Below are positions 16,901 through 25,016 of a stretch of DNA of 25,736 nucleotides, one piece after another. The position numbers were made by a program, and so were the translations under genes. The notes below the pieces were generated by a model. It was given only the letters and a program-made list of their open reading frames with translations. It did no database searches and was not told the DNA's origin. Positions within the stretch are counted from its first letter, which is position 1. Each line of letters begins with the position of its first letter. This DNA is from Flavicella sp037132785 (GTDB lineage Bacteria > Bacteroidota > Bacteroidia > Flavobacteriales > Flavobacteriaceae), in assembly GCF_037132785.1 (NCBI RefSeq), contig NZ_JBAHZZ010000009.1, forward strand, positions 1 through 25,736, written 5' to 3'.

Positions 16901-18391
16901 TATAATCTTGTCAATAATCCAAAAGTTACTTTGGAAAAACAGACTTTCAGATTTGATAATTTAGTAATTCAAGATTCTAAATTCGATACAAAAGGAACCA
17001 TTAATGGAACCATAAAGCACACGAGTTTTAAAAATTGGAAATTAGATTTGAATTTAAAGTCTGATAGAATTTTAGTATTGGACACGAAAGATGGTGATGA
17101 TGTTAGTTATTATGGAACAGGTTTTATTAATGGAATGTCAAATATTACAGGAACAATAAAAGACTTGAAAATTGATTTAAAAGCTAAAACGTTAAAAGGA
17201 ACTAAATTTATCATTCCGCTAAATGATGTTAAAACCGTTGAAAATTCATCTCTGATACATTTTAAATCGGATGACACAATGGTTTTTGAAGAATCTATAT
17301 TTGACAATAAGTTTTTGCTTGAGAAATTCCAAGGACTTTCCATGAATTTTGATATAGATATTACGCCAGATGCAGAGGCGGAAATTGTAATTGATCGAGT
17401 TTCTGGAAGTTCGCTAAAAGGTTTTGGATCTGGAAATTTGTTGATTGAGATAGATACCAATGGTAAATTTAACATGTATGGTGATTATAATATTGATAAA
17501 GGTTTTTATAATTTTATTTATGGAGGAATCATTAACAAACCATTTGAAATCCAAAAAGGAGGAGTTATTTCATGGGATGGAGACCCTATGAATGCGAACC
17601 TTAATATTCAGGCGATTCATAGGGTAAAAGCGAACCCGAAAGTATTGCTTACAGATTTAAATACCAGTAGAAAAATAGCCGTTGATTTGGTTACCGATAT
17701 CAGTGGGAGTTTGTTTAATTCGCATGAAGAATTTAATATCATTATTCCGAATTCTAGCTCTACTGTAGCGTCAGAGTTGTCATTTGTTCTGAATGATGAT
17801 GATGAAAATGCAACACTTCGACAATTTTTTTCGTTACTAATAACGAAGAGGTTCTTTAATGACGATAACGTTGCATCTAACGGGAGCTCGGCATTAACAG
17901 GTACGACTTCTGATATTATTTCAGGTGCTTTGTCTGATATTTTTAATGAAGAAGGAGATAAGTTTCAAATAGATGTAGGATATACATCTGCAGATAAGAG
18001 TGATGTTGAAGAATATAATATAGACAATCAGGTTGATATTTCTTTGAAAACTCAAATCAGCGATAAAATTTTAATCGACGGTAATTTAGGAGTGCCTGTT
18101 GGGACAAATACGCAATCTAATATTATAGGTGAAGTTATAGTTGAGTTTTTAGTAGGTGACGAAGGAAGGCTGAGTTATACCGTTTTCAATAGACAAAACG
18201 AAGTGCAGTATTCAGAAGAAGAGGAGGGACACACTCAAGGGATAGGGTTGATTTATCAAATTGATTTTAATAACCTTAAAGAAATGTTGATGAAACTTGG
18301 AATTATTAGAAAAAAAAGAAATACTTTAGATAACCTTGATGTAGAGCATGTATCAGATGATTTGATATTGGTAGTTCCATCAATATTATAG
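13946..18391 (+). CDS. tamB: Translocation/assembly module TamB-like protein (DUF490/AsmA-like)
   Basis: A giant repetitive beta-rich protein, 1466 residues counted from the TTG at 13991. It has an N-terminal anchor, then a long beta-taco region of AsmA-like repeats, and a C-terminal TamB domain (roughly residues 1050-1430) with KGFGSGNLLIEI, GDYNIDKGFYNF and VGTNTQSNIIGEV. The family bridges inner and outer membrane and is linked to phospholipid transport and outer-membrane protein assembly. The start is unclear: from TAG 13925-13927 to 13991 there is no ATG, GTG or TTG. TTG 13991 would cut the anchor to LILIVFSILLAQ and remove the basic residues before it. In-frame reading upstream gives IKRIRKILTRILAIVLL, an ideal anchor start, beginning at ATC 13946. 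I extend to there tentatively. The next gene starts 26 bases later. Confidence 0.85.
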   Translation: MKRIRKILTRILAIVLLILIVFSILLAQPWIQTKIGEKVSEFLKETYDVAITVDKIKISVIGKLEFSGVLVKDHHNDTLIAVSRFDTDIRQLSSLLNSRLLFGESNMSEGVFHMKTYKGEDTNNLTVFSRKFSKEKKNPFQLNIPYVGLNNIDFDIVNQNKKKDSMVAYYHGINGLIKDFELKGPNFSLRVENANFIENHGLKVNNLTTDFSFSKTQMLFREAYLETPNSKIDLDITFNYKGDDLKDFNNKVQIECAINNSYISLIDLKKMYKEFNGNDLLKVSSVLKGTLNDFRLLHFDLSSGSDLKIKGNYHVKEAVNQGVGFSMNGVSDELTSDYANLKSILPNFLGKSLPTELKKIGVFTISGATLITNKLLDIVIEIKSNMGNVSVDLELTNIDHIDSATYNGYVKVVDFEFGKMIGDPLIGQLSFEGEVEGEGFKLENINTSLNGVVSKHQYKGYTYRGIKVNGLLENKLFNGHLIMNDQNISFDFTGLADLSEEVYKFDFNVTVDKLDLKKLHLFERDSIAVLKGDINVDLSGNSINNIIGTVSFKNATYTNEYKAHTFENFSLTSEHNEHIRTLTFSSKDIINGKIKGAFRFQDLGAMVQNSLGSMMANYAPVEVKGDQFIEFDFEIFKEIIPVLAPNVSLLSSASLKGKVLDGDNEIKLLFVTPKLKVNRTLLDSVRLKLDNKNPSLNTNFSIKEINSPNYTIRNLDIYNKKVNDTLYFRADFTGGIKNEERFGLVFYYTIDKEKKSVLGVLESKILFKDIEWKINPSGNKDNKLIFDVQKQEYEIKEIEFITEGQKIRFDGVIRDSTYKNLHMKFVNVNLGAIMPKIESLSLNGVLDGNFNFKQEKGIYNPLGDLRIKEFSINDFLQGDLNMQVNAKDSYKKYQIDVSLINDTFKKFEAAGVIDFRSKEPSIDLDVKLNNFNLNAFSPLGKNVLSQIRGVADGEFKVIGALLNPEMNGVLELNHSGFTLPYLNVDYNLVNNPKVTLEKQTFRFDNLVIQDSKFDTKGTINGTIKHTSFKNWKLDLNLKSDRILVLDTKDGDDVSYYGTGFINGMSNITGTIKDLKIDLKAKTLKGTKFIIPLNDVKTVENSSLIHFKSDDTMVFEESIFDNKFLLEKFQGLSMNFDIDITPDAEAEIVIDRVSGSSLKGFGSGNLLIEIDTNGKFNMYGDYNIDKGFYNFIYGGIINKPFEIQKGGVISWDGDPMNANLNIQAIHRVKANPKVLLTDLNTSRKIAVDLVTDISGSLFNSHEEFNIIIPNSSSTVASELSFVLNDDDENATLRQFFSLLITKRFFNDDNVASNGSSALTGTTSDIISGALSDIFNEEGDKFQIDVGYTSADKSDVEEYNIDNQVDISLKTQISDKILIDGNLGVPVGTNTQSNIIGEVIVEFLVGDEGRLSYTVFNRQNEVQYSEEEEGHTQGIGLIYQIDFNNLKEMLMKLGIIRKKRNTLDNLDVEHVSDDLILVVPSIL

Positions 18392-18417
18392 AAAAAACAA
18401 TATTAAAACTTATAAAA

Positions 18418-19326
18418 ATGAAAAAGCACACTTTGGTGATTCTTGCTGCAGGAATGGGTAGTAGGTATGGCGGATTGAAACAATTAGATAAAATGTCTGA
18501 AGATGGTGATACAATAATAGATTTCTCTTTATATGATGCCATTGAGGCGGGTTTTAAAAAAGTTGTATTTATTATAAGAGAGTCCTTTAAAGATGATTTT
18601 AAAAAGATTTACGATGAACGATTAAAAGGAAAAGTTGAGGTGGATTACGTTTGTCAGGAACTGGATAAAATACCTGCAGGTTTTGATGTTGACACTGAAA
18701 GAATAAAGCCATGGGGTACTGGACACGCAACTTTAATGATTAAGGATGTTGTAAAAGGTAATTTTATTGTTATTAATGGAGATGATTTTTATTCTAAAGG
18801 AGCTTTTAAAACAATTATTAAGGAATTAGATAATATTGATGTCAATTCTTATAATATGTGTATGGTAGGGTATAATTTAAAAAACACCATTTCAGAAAAT
18901 GGATTTGTATCTAGGGGAGAATGTTTTGTAAATGAAAATCAAGAACTCGCAAGTATTATTGAGAGAACTCATATTGAAGAAATTGCTGGTCAAATCAAAA
19001 GGAAAGATGATAATGGTAAATTTGTGCCTATGTCTGAGGATACAATCGTATCGATGAATTTTTGGGGGTTTACGCCTAAATACTTGGAGGTATTGGAATC
19101 TGATTTTAAATTGTTTTTAGCGGAAAGATCAAAAGAATTAAAAAGCGAGTTTTTTATTCCAACCGTGGTAAATAATATTATTAAGTCAGGTAAAGGTGCT
19201 GTTAAAGTGTTGACTTCTGATGCAAAATGGATGGGAGTAACTTATGCTGAAGATAGGTCAACTGTTGTTGAGGCGATAAACAAGCTTAAAAAAAATAAAA
19301 TTTACACGAAAAATTTATGGGCGTAA
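18418..19326 (+). CDS. Sugar-phosphate nucleotidyltransferase (GT-A fold)
   Basis: A 302-residue cytoplasmic NTP_transferase protein expected to make an NDP-sugar from a sugar-1-phosphate. The nucleotide loop is LAAGMGSRYGGLKQ (9-22), followed by PWGTGHATL (98-106) and the metal-binding INGDDFYSKGA (119-129, Asp122/Asp123). The remaining C-terminal part is short and lacks a left-handed beta-helix acyltransferase domain, so this is a stand-alone pyrophosphorylase. The sugar and base cannot be told from sequence; this clade is usually annotated only as a nucleotidyltransferase. It sits 26 bases behind tamB and is followed by a strong terminator, so the two probably form one transcript. Confidence 0.8.
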   Translation: MKKHTLVILAAGMGSRYGGLKQLDKMSEDGDTIIDFSLYDAIEAGFKKVVFIIRESFKDDFKKIYDERLKGKVEVDYVCQELDKIPAGFDVDTERIKPWGTGHATLMIKDVVKGNFIVINGDDFYSKGAFKTIIKELDNIDVNSYNMCMVGYNLKNTISENGFVSRGECFVNENQELASIIERTHIEEIAGQIKRKDDNGKFVPMSEDTIVSMNFWGFTPKYLEVLESDFKLFLAERSKELKSEFFIPTVVNNIIKSGKGAVKVLTSDAKWMGVTYAEDRSTVVEAINKLKKNKIYTKNLWA

Positions 19327-19346
19327 AAATTTAAAAATTTTACAGA

Positions 19347-19394
19347 TAACAAAAGACCGAAGTTGTAACTAAAATACACTTCGGTCTTTTGTTA
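19347..19394 (+). terminator. Strong hairpin terminator after the nucleotidyltransferase
   Basis: taacaaaagaccgaagt (19347-19363) pairs perfectly over 17 bp with 19378-19394 around a 14-base loop. The arms have A-rich and T-rich outer ends, so it could work in both directions. It lies 20 bases after the stop codon and closes the tamB transcript. Confidence 0.85.
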
Positions 19395-19512
19395 TAAATA
19401 AGTTAATAGTTAATTCTTTCAAGATTTGGAGAGGTATTAATTCATAATAAAATTCTATTTTAGTAATCTCTTAAAAAGAACTATATTTAGCTGGTTTAAA
19501 AAATAAAAAACA

Positions 19513-19537
19513 GGCTTTTAAGCCGAAAACGTTTTCG
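19513..19537. promoter_or_regulatory. Operator-like palindrome upstream of pfkA (LacI-family type)
   Basis: cgaaaacgttttcg (19524-19537) is a perfect 14-bp palindrome with a central CG, the classic shape of LacI/GalR-family operators. Directly before it is ggcttttaagcc (19513-19524), with 5-bp inverted arms around TT. The palindrome lies about 65 bases before the pfkA start. A weak -7-like TAAATTGG at 19550-19557 would place the palindrome over the -33 region, a position fitting repression. No LacI-type gene is in the window. Confidence 0.55.
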
Positions 19538-19601
19538 TATAAAAGTTGCTAAATTGGTTCTGTAATCTATATAAATAGTAATTTTATACAATAATAGAAA
19601 G

Positions 19602-20588
19602 ATGAATATACAATTAAAAAAGATAGCAGTTATGACCTCAGGAGGTGATTCTCCAGGTATGAATGCAGCAATTAGATCAGTGGTAAGAACATGTGCATAT
19701 CATAAAGTGAAATGCGTGGGTGTCTATCAAGGATACCAAGGAATGATTGAAGGAAAATTTATTGACTTGAATGCGAGAAGTGTGAATAATATCATCAATA
19801 AGGGTGGTACTATGCTTCAATCTGCAAGGTCTATGGAGTTTATGACAGTTGAAGGAAGAGTGAAAGCATATGAAAATTTAATAGCTAAAGGAATTGAAGG
19901 ATTAGTTATTATTGGCGGAGATGGAACTTTTACTGGAGGGATGATTTTTAATCAAGAACATAATTTTCCAATTATTGGAATTCCATGTACGATAGATAAT
20001 GATATTTACGGAACTCAATTTACATTAGGATACGATACTTGTTTGAATACAGCTGTTGAAGCAATTGATAAGATTAGAGATACAGCCTCTTCTCACAACC
20101 GTTTGTTCTTTGTTGAAGTAATGGGTAGAGATGCAGGGTTTATTGCATTGAATGCAGGAGTAGGAGCAGGAGCAGAAGAAATTTTAATTCCAGAAGAAAA
20201 CATCGGCTTAGATAAAATGTTGGAATCGTTAATTAAAAGTAAAGAATCTGGAAAAACTTCTAGTATTGTTGTTGTTGCAGAAGGAGAGAAAACAGGGAAA
20301 AATATATTTGAATTGGCAGAATATGTTGAGGAAAATTTGCCAGAGTATGACGTTAGAGTTTCTGTGCTAGGACATATGCAACGAGGAGGAGCACCAAGTT
20401 GTTTTGATAGAGTTTTGGCAAGTAGATTTGGGGTTTCGGCTGTGGAGTTATTATTGTCTGGTTCTTCAAATTTGATGGTTGGTTTTGTGAATAACGAAAT
20501 AAAATATACACCCTTAGAAAAAGCAGTGAAAGAACATCATAAAATTGACGAGGAGCTTTTAAGAGTGGCTGATATAATGTCAGTATAA
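19602..20588 (+). CDS. pfkA: ATP-dependent 6-phosphofructokinase
   Basis: A 328-residue glycolytic enzyme converting fructose 6-phosphate to fructose 1,6-bisphosphate. The N-terminus has TSGGDSPGMNAAIRS (12-26). GGDG at 105-108 indicates ATP use, since pyrophosphate-dependent enzymes have GGDD. The catalytic loop is IPCTIDND with Asp132 as the base; Cys129 stands where many bacterial enzymes have Gly. VEVMGRDAG and LGHMQRGGAPS complete the substrate site. AGAAAG just before the ATG is a fair ribosome site. It precedes gap by 34 bases, so they form one operon under the palindrome at 19524-19537. Confidence 0.96.
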   Translation: MNIQLKKIAVMTSGGDSPGMNAAIRSVVRTCAYHKVKCVGVYQGYQGMIEGKFIDLNARSVNNIINKGGTMLQSARSMEFMTVEGRVKAYENLIAKGIEGLVIIGGDGTFTGGMIFNQEHNFPIIGIPCTIDNDIYGTQFTLGYDTCLNTAVEAIDKIRDTASSHNRLFFVEVMGRDAGFIALNAGVGAGAEEILIPEENIGLDKMLESLIKSKESGKTSSIVVVAEGEKTGKNIFELAEYVEENLPEYDVRVSVLGHMQRGGAPSCFDRVLASRFGVSAVELLLSGSSNLMVGFVNNEIKYTPLEKAVKEHHKIDEELLRVADIMSV

Positions 20589-20622
20589 TGATTAGAATAG
20601 AAATAAATTAAATTTAGATAAG

Positions 20623-21621
20623 ATGATTAAAATAGGAATTAATGGATTTGGTAGAATCGGAAGATTTGCATTCAGATCTGCAGTAGCAAGAGAAAATGTA
20701 CAAGTTGTTGGAATCAATGATTTGTTAGATGTAGATTATTTAGCTTACATGTTGAAATACGATTCAGTACATGGACCATTTGACGGAACTGTTGAAGTGG
20801 CTGATGGAAAATTAATCGTAAATGGAAACGAAATCAGAATTACTGCTGAGCGTAATCCTGCTGACTTAAAGTGGGGTGAAATAGGAGCTGACTACATAAT
20901 TGAGTCTACTGGATTCTTTTTAACTAAAGAAACTGCTGGTGGTCACTTAGAAGCTGGAGCTAAAAAAGTAGTTTTATCTGCGCCATCTAAAGATGATACA
21001 CCTATGTTTGTAATGGGAGTAAACAATTCTGAATTGAAAGCTGAGGATACTATTTTCTCTAACGCATCTTGTACTACAAACTGTTTGTCTCCTATCGCTA
21101 AAGTATTAAATGATAACTGGGGAATCACTGAAGGGTTAATGACTACAGTTCATGCTGCAACTGCAACTCAAAAAACAGTTGACGGGCCTTCTATGAAAGA
21201 CTGGAGAGGTGGACGTTCTGCTATACATAACATCATTCCTTCATCTACTGGAGCTGCTAAAGCTGTAGGAAAAGTAATTCCTGCTTTAAATGGAAAATTA
21301 ACGGGTATGGCTTTCCGTGTACCAACAATGGATGTATCTGTAGTTGATTTAACTGTAAAGTTAGACAAACCTGCTACTTATGCTGAGATTTGTGCTGCAA
21401 TGAAATCTGCATCAGAAAATGAAATGGCTGGGGTATTAGGATATACTGAAGACTTAGTAGTGTCTCAAGATTTTATCGGAGAAACTCGTACTTCTGTATT
21501 TGATGCTAATGCTGGTATTGCATTGAATGATAACTTTGTAAAAGTTGTTGCTTGGTATGATAACGAAATAGGTTACTCTACTAAAATTGTTGACTTAATT
21601 GTGTATTCTGCTTCTTTGTAA
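20623..21621 (+). CDS. gap: Glyceraldehyde-3-phosphate dehydrogenase, type I
   Basis: A 332-residue glycolytic dehydrogenase. The Rossmann start is INGFGRIGR (6-14), and Asp33 after VGIND supports NAD preference. The catalytic Cys150 is in SNASCTTNC and His177 in TVHAATATQKT. The end WYDNEIGYSTK is typical. The codons differ from neighbours: many CGT, GCT, ACT and AAC, as in highly expressed genes. It ends at a clear terminator 21 bases on. Only one gap gene is seen in the window, and it fits the glycolytic rather than the gluconeogenic isoform by context. Confidence 0.97.
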   Translation: MIKIGINGFGRIGRFAFRSAVARENVQVVGINDLLDVDYLAYMLKYDSVHGPFDGTVEVADGKLIVNGNEIRITAERNPADLKWGEIGADYIIESTGFFLTKETAGGHLEAGAKKVVLSAPSKDDTPMFVMGVNNSELKAEDTIFSNASCTTNCLSPIAKVLNDNWGITEGLMTTVHAATATQKTVDGPSMKDWRGGRSAIHNIIPSSTGAAKAVGKVIPALNGKLTGMAFRVPTMDVSVVDLTVKLDKPATYAEICAAMKSASENEMAGVLGYTEDLVVSQDFIGETRTSVFDANAGIALNDNFVKVVAWYDNEIGYSTKIVDLIVYSASL

Positions 21622-21642
21622 GAATAGTTTTAATTAAATATT

Positions 21643-21676
21643 AAATATCCCGATTTGGTGACAAATCGGGATATTT
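21643..21676 (+). terminator. Terminator after gap
   Basis: aaatatcccgatttg (21643-21657) pairs perfectly over 15 bp with 21662-21676 across a four-base GTGA loop, followed by a short T/G-rich tail (tgtttg). It separates pfkA-gap from mgsA, at least in part. Confidence 0.85.
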
Positions 21677-21678
21677 TG

Positions 21679-21711
21679 TTTGCTAATAGTAGTGTGGGTT
21701 GATTACAATTG
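21679..21711 (+). promoter_or_regulatory. Candidate mgsA promoter
   Basis: TTTG (21679-21682), 21 bases, then TACAATTG (21704-21711), one mismatch from TAnnTTTG. It begins right after the gap terminator and lies 32 bases before the mgsA ATG, so mgsA may be expressed on its own. Confidence 0.4.
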
Positions 21712-21743
21712 GTTATTTTGCACTTGAATTTGAAACTTAAAAT

Positions 21744-22112
21744 ATGGAAATAGCTATTATTGCTCATGACGGGAAAAAAGCTGATATGGTTCAGTTTTTA
21801 ATGCTGCATAAAGAATTATTAAAAGCTAAAGAGATTAGCTTAATCTCTACAGGAACTACAGGTTCTAAAGTTGAGGCAGCAGGGCTAAAGGTAAACAGGT
21901 TCTTATCAGGACCCATGGGTGGAGATGCGCAAATTGCTGGACGTGTAGCAGAGGGAAAAGTGTCTATGGTATTGTTCTTTAGAGATCCTCTAGAAAAACA
22001 CCCTCATGAACCTGATGTATTGATGTTGTTGCGTTTGTGTGATGTACATAATGTTCCTCTAGCAACAAATCCCGCAACAGCAACACTGTTAATAAATTCT
22101 TTGAATCAATAA
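21744..22112 (+). CDS. mgsA: Methylglyoxal synthase
   Basis: A 122-residue enzyme turning dihydroxyacetone phosphate into methylglyoxal and phosphate, a bypass of lower glycolysis when phosphate is short or sugar phosphates pile up. The fold motifs are all present: IAHDGKK (His8, Asp9), STGTTG (36-40 phosphate loop), SGPMGGDAQI (catalytic Asp61) and DPLEKHPHEPD (His88, Asp91). It is shorter than the 152-residue Escherichia coli enzyme but close to other compact members, lacking only terminal extensions. It follows pfkA-gap on the same strand, after a terminator and a probable promoter. Confidence 0.95.
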   Translation: MEIAIIAHDGKKADMVQFLMLHKELLKAKEISLISTGTTGSKVEAAGLKVNRFLSGPMGGDAQIAGRVAEGKVSMVLFFRDPLEKHPHEPDVLMLLRLCDVHNVPLATNPATATLLINSLNQ

Positions 22113-22248
22113 AAGTATCTAAAAAAAAGAGAAAACCTTGAAATTAAAATTTAATAGCAAGTCACTTTTCTTAGATTTAAGATATGCTTAGAGATTTTAA
22201 ATGTAAAGAAAAGGTTGTTTATTTTTGTCAGATTAAACTAAAAACAAG

Positions 22249-24534
22249 TTAATTGGACTTTTTATTTCGCCCAAATAAGCGGTCAAAGAAGCCTCTTTTT
22301 TTCTCTCCTTTTTTTTTCGCTTTGGTTATATCTTTTTCGAAAAATTCTAATATTTTTTCAAAGGTGTTTTCGTCTCGATAGAATTCACAGTCACAATCAT
22401 CAATTATATCCTCGTTAAATTTAGGAAACCCGGCAGATAAATTATTGTTTATAATTTTAGACGAGTATTTTTTTGAAACGACAGAAGCTACAATAGGCAA
22501 TGCAGCGATGGATCCTCCTCCTATTCCTGGAGCCAAATGAATACTAGGATATTTACAACCGACCCAAGATCCTATGATAAACTTGGAGTTAAATCCGATA
22601 AACCAAGAATCACTGTAATTTTGTGAGGTACCTGTTTTTCCTGCCCAATCACCTTTGGCATTGTACTTGTGAATTAGTGATTTTGCAGTGCCATTTTCAA
22701 CAACTCCTTTTAAAAGGTATTGCATGGTCTCTAAGGAATATGTATCTATTGTGTTTTCTAATAGTGGTTTTTTTTGCTTCGTTTTACGCATATGCTCATA
22801 AATAATCTCTCCTTTTGATGTTTTGATAGAAGTTATATAATACGGGCTAATTCCTTCTTTTCTTGTAGCAAAAGGAATGTATGCATGAACCAACTCCTGT
22901 AAGGAGTAAGTGGTTGTGCCTAATGCTGTTGATGGAACATCTTTTAGCTTTTTTGTAATGCCGAGTGCATCTACTATTTTTTGTAAATTTTTGTGTCCTA
23001 CGTCTATATAAGTTTTTATTGTAGGTATGTTCATGCTTTTTGCTAAAGCACCTGGCATAGAATAATATCCGCCTTCTGAATGGTTGTGGTTTTCAGGTTT
23101 CCAGTCGTTGTACTTAGGATATGTTTTTACATCATTATTGATCCAGTCACATGGTTTTTGTCCATTTTCTAAAGCCGCTGTATAAACAAAAGGTTTAAAT
23201 ATTGAGGCAGCCTGTCTTTCACTGGTAATTAAATTATAGGGAAGGTATTTATAATTATTACCACCCACATATACTTGGACAGCTCCACTTGTAATATCAA
23301 CTCCGTAAACGGCAGCATTTATCATTTTTAAATAATGGTGAATAGAATCTATTTTTGATAAGTTTTTTGTTTTAGGATTCCAGTCAAACAATAAACGTTT
23401 TTCTTTTTTCTTAGCAGAGTCAATAATAGAATTATGACTGAGTTTTAGTTTGGTATAATGCTTATAGTCTTTTGTAGATTCCCATTCTTTCTCGATGATA
23501 CGTTGGATCTTTGTTTGCTTTTTTAAGGTATTCCAATAGGAGTCCATAGAGTGTTGAAGTTTTGTTAAATGCTTTTTCCTAGCGATTAATGCTGCATTTT
23601 GTAATTCCGAATTTAGTGTAGTTTCGATAATCAATCCATCTCGTTCAAGATTCCAATTAGCTCCGTTATGCTTTATGAGGTTAGATAAAATATTGTTTGT
23701 CTTGTTTTTTATTTGATGTAAAAAATACCCATTAGGGTTTTCTAAAAGGAGATTTTTATACTTGGTATTTAGTGGAGATTGACAAGCGTTTATTAATGTG
23801 TCATCAGAAATAAATCCAGCCTTGTGCATTTGTGCTAATACTACATTTCTTCTGATTTTAGCATGATCTGGATGTTTTCTAGGATTGTAATATGTGTTTG
23901 CTTTTAACATCCCAACAAGTACTGCTCCTTGCTCCAAACTAAGTTCACTTGTAGAGGTAGAAAAATAACGAAGAGAGGCTGTTTCAATTCCGTAAACACG
24001 TTCTCCAAAAGGTACTGTGTTTAAATATAGAGTTAAAATATCATTTTTAGTGTAAATATTTTCTAACCTATTTGCTAGTATAGCTTCTTTGGTTTTGTTT
24101 ACGGGCATTGACAAAAAAGAAAAATCTTTTCTGTGAAATAAATTTTTAGCCAATTGTTGAGTGAGGGTACTTCCTCCTCCAGAAGATCGATTTCCTAAAA
24201 TAATGGTTTTAAATAAAACACGCAATAGCGCAATTTTATCAATCCCATCGTGCTCGTAAAATCGAACATCCTCTGTTGCAATTAACGCTTCAATCAGATG
24301 TTTTGGGATTTTATTAAATGTTGTTTGCGTACGGTTTTTATGGTAGAACTTTCCAATGATTTCATTGTCTGCACTATAAACGATACTTGCTTCAGCTTGT
24401 TTTATTTCTGTTAATTCTTTTGAGGACGGAATAGGTCCAAAACCACCTACTAGAACTGTACCAATAAATAATGCTATAAGAACAGAGGATAGAAGTCCTA
24501 GTTTTAGCAGAAAAACAATAAACTTACGGATCAT
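22249..24534 (-). CDS. Class A penicillin-binding protein (PBP1A-like, glycosyltransferase plus transpeptidase)
   Basis: A 761-residue bifunctional peptidoglycan synthase. One membrane anchor covers residues 3-32. The glycosyltransferase-51 domain shows ATEDVRFYEHDG with catalytic Glu88, GGGSTLTQQLAKNL (119-132) and LNTVPFGERVYG. The transpeptidase domain has the three active-site motifs: SIFK (Ser444), SMN (Ser500-Asn502) and KTGTS (Lys633). A spacer of about 100 charged residues (320-400) separates the two parts. The C-terminal tail is unusual: an acidic Cys-containing stretch (DDCDCEFYRDE) and then a Lys/Arg-rich end. It follows ridA after only 6 bases. It converges with mgsA over a 136-base gap in which no terminator is clear. 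Whether it matches PBP1A or 1C cannot be settled here. Confidence 0.92.
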   Translation of the reverse strand: MIRKFIVFLLKLGLLSSVLIALFIGTVLVGGFGPIPSSKELTEIKQAEASIVYSADNEIIGKFYHKNRTQTTFNKIPKHLIEALIATEDVRFYEHDGIDKIALLRVLFKTIILGNRSSGGGSTLTQQLAKNLFHRKDFSFLSMPVNKTKEAILANRLENIYTKNDILTLYLNTVPFGERVYGIETASLRYFSTSTSELSLEQGAVLVGMLKANTYYNPRKHPDHAKIRRNVVLAQMHKAGFISDDTLINACQSPLNTKYKNLLLENPNGYFLHQIKNKTNNILSNLIKHNGANWNLERDGLIIETTLNSELQNAALIARKKHLTKLQHSMDSYWNTLKKQTKIQRIIEKEWESTKDYKHYTKLKLSHNSIIDSAKKKEKRLLFDWNPKTKNLSKIDSIHHYLKMINAAVYGVDITSGAVQVYVGGNNYKYLPYNLITSERQAASIFKPFVYTAALENGQKPCDWINNDVKTYPKYNDWKPENHNHSEGGYYSMPGALAKSMNIPTIKTYIDVGHKNLQKIVDALGITKKLKDVPSTALGTTTYSLQELVHAYIPFATRKEGISPYYITSIKTSKGEIIYEHMRKTKQKKPLLENTIDTYSLETMQYLLKGVVENGTAKSLIHKYNAKGDWAGKTGTSQNYSDSWFIGFNSKFIIGSWVGCKYPSIHLAPGIGGGSIAALPIVASVVSKKYSSKIINNNLSAGFPKFNEDIIDDCDCEFYRDENTFEKILEFFEKDITKAKKKGEKKRGFFDRLFGRNKKSN

Positions 24535-24540
24535 TATTTC

Positions 24541-24921
24541 TTATTTGTGAGCGATCATAGAAATTTCAAGAGAAACATTTTTGGGGAGTTTTGAAACTTC
24601 AACAGTTTCTCTTGCAGGAGCCGTTGTTTCATCAAAATAACTTCCATATATTTTATTGATTTCTGAAAAATCATTCATATTTTTTATGAAAATAGATGAT
24701 TTAACAATGTTTTCAAAAGTCATATTAGCCTTAGCTAAAACTGCTTGTAGGTTAGACATAACCTGCTTTGTCTCTTCCTGAATGCTATCTGTTACAAACT
24801 CTCCTGTTTTAGGGTTGATAGCAATTTGTCCTGAAATATATAATATATCATTTGCTAATACAGCTTGATTGTATGGCCCTAATGGAGCGGGTGCGTTGTT
24901 GGTATTGATTATTGTTTTCAT
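24541..24921 (-). CDS. ridA: RidA family enamine/imine deaminase
   Basis: A 126-residue trimeric protein that hydrolyses reactive 2-aminoacrylate and similar imines formed by pyridoxal-phosphate enzymes. The fold runs from APAPLGPYNQAV and ILYISGQIAINPKTG to SSIFIKNMNDFSEIN. The catalytic Arg104 is in APARETVEV and Glu119 in SLEISMIAH, as in active RidA subgroup members. The length is standard. It is the first gene of a tight pair with the PBP, although no functional link between the two is known to me. A palindrome at 24960-24972 lies about 40 bases upstream. Confidence 0.93.
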   Translation of the reverse strand: MKTIINTNNAPAPLGPYNQAVLANDILYISGQIAINPKTGEFVTDSIQEETKQVMSNLQAVLAKANMTFENIVKSSIFIKNMNDFSEINKIYGSYFDETTAPARETVEVSKLPKNVSLEISMIAHK

Positions 24922-25016
24922 GAATTAATTGTATTAAGCTTGGAATCAGTATTCTAACGCAACAAATTGTTGTTGATTTTGATGTTGCTAAATTACATTT
25001 TTTAGTTCAATATCCA

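Noticed and set aside
22113..22248. Terminator between mgsA and the PBP gene
   Set aside because: aaaacctt near 22132 and aaggtt near 22211 are too far apart and mismatched to call a terminator hairpin.
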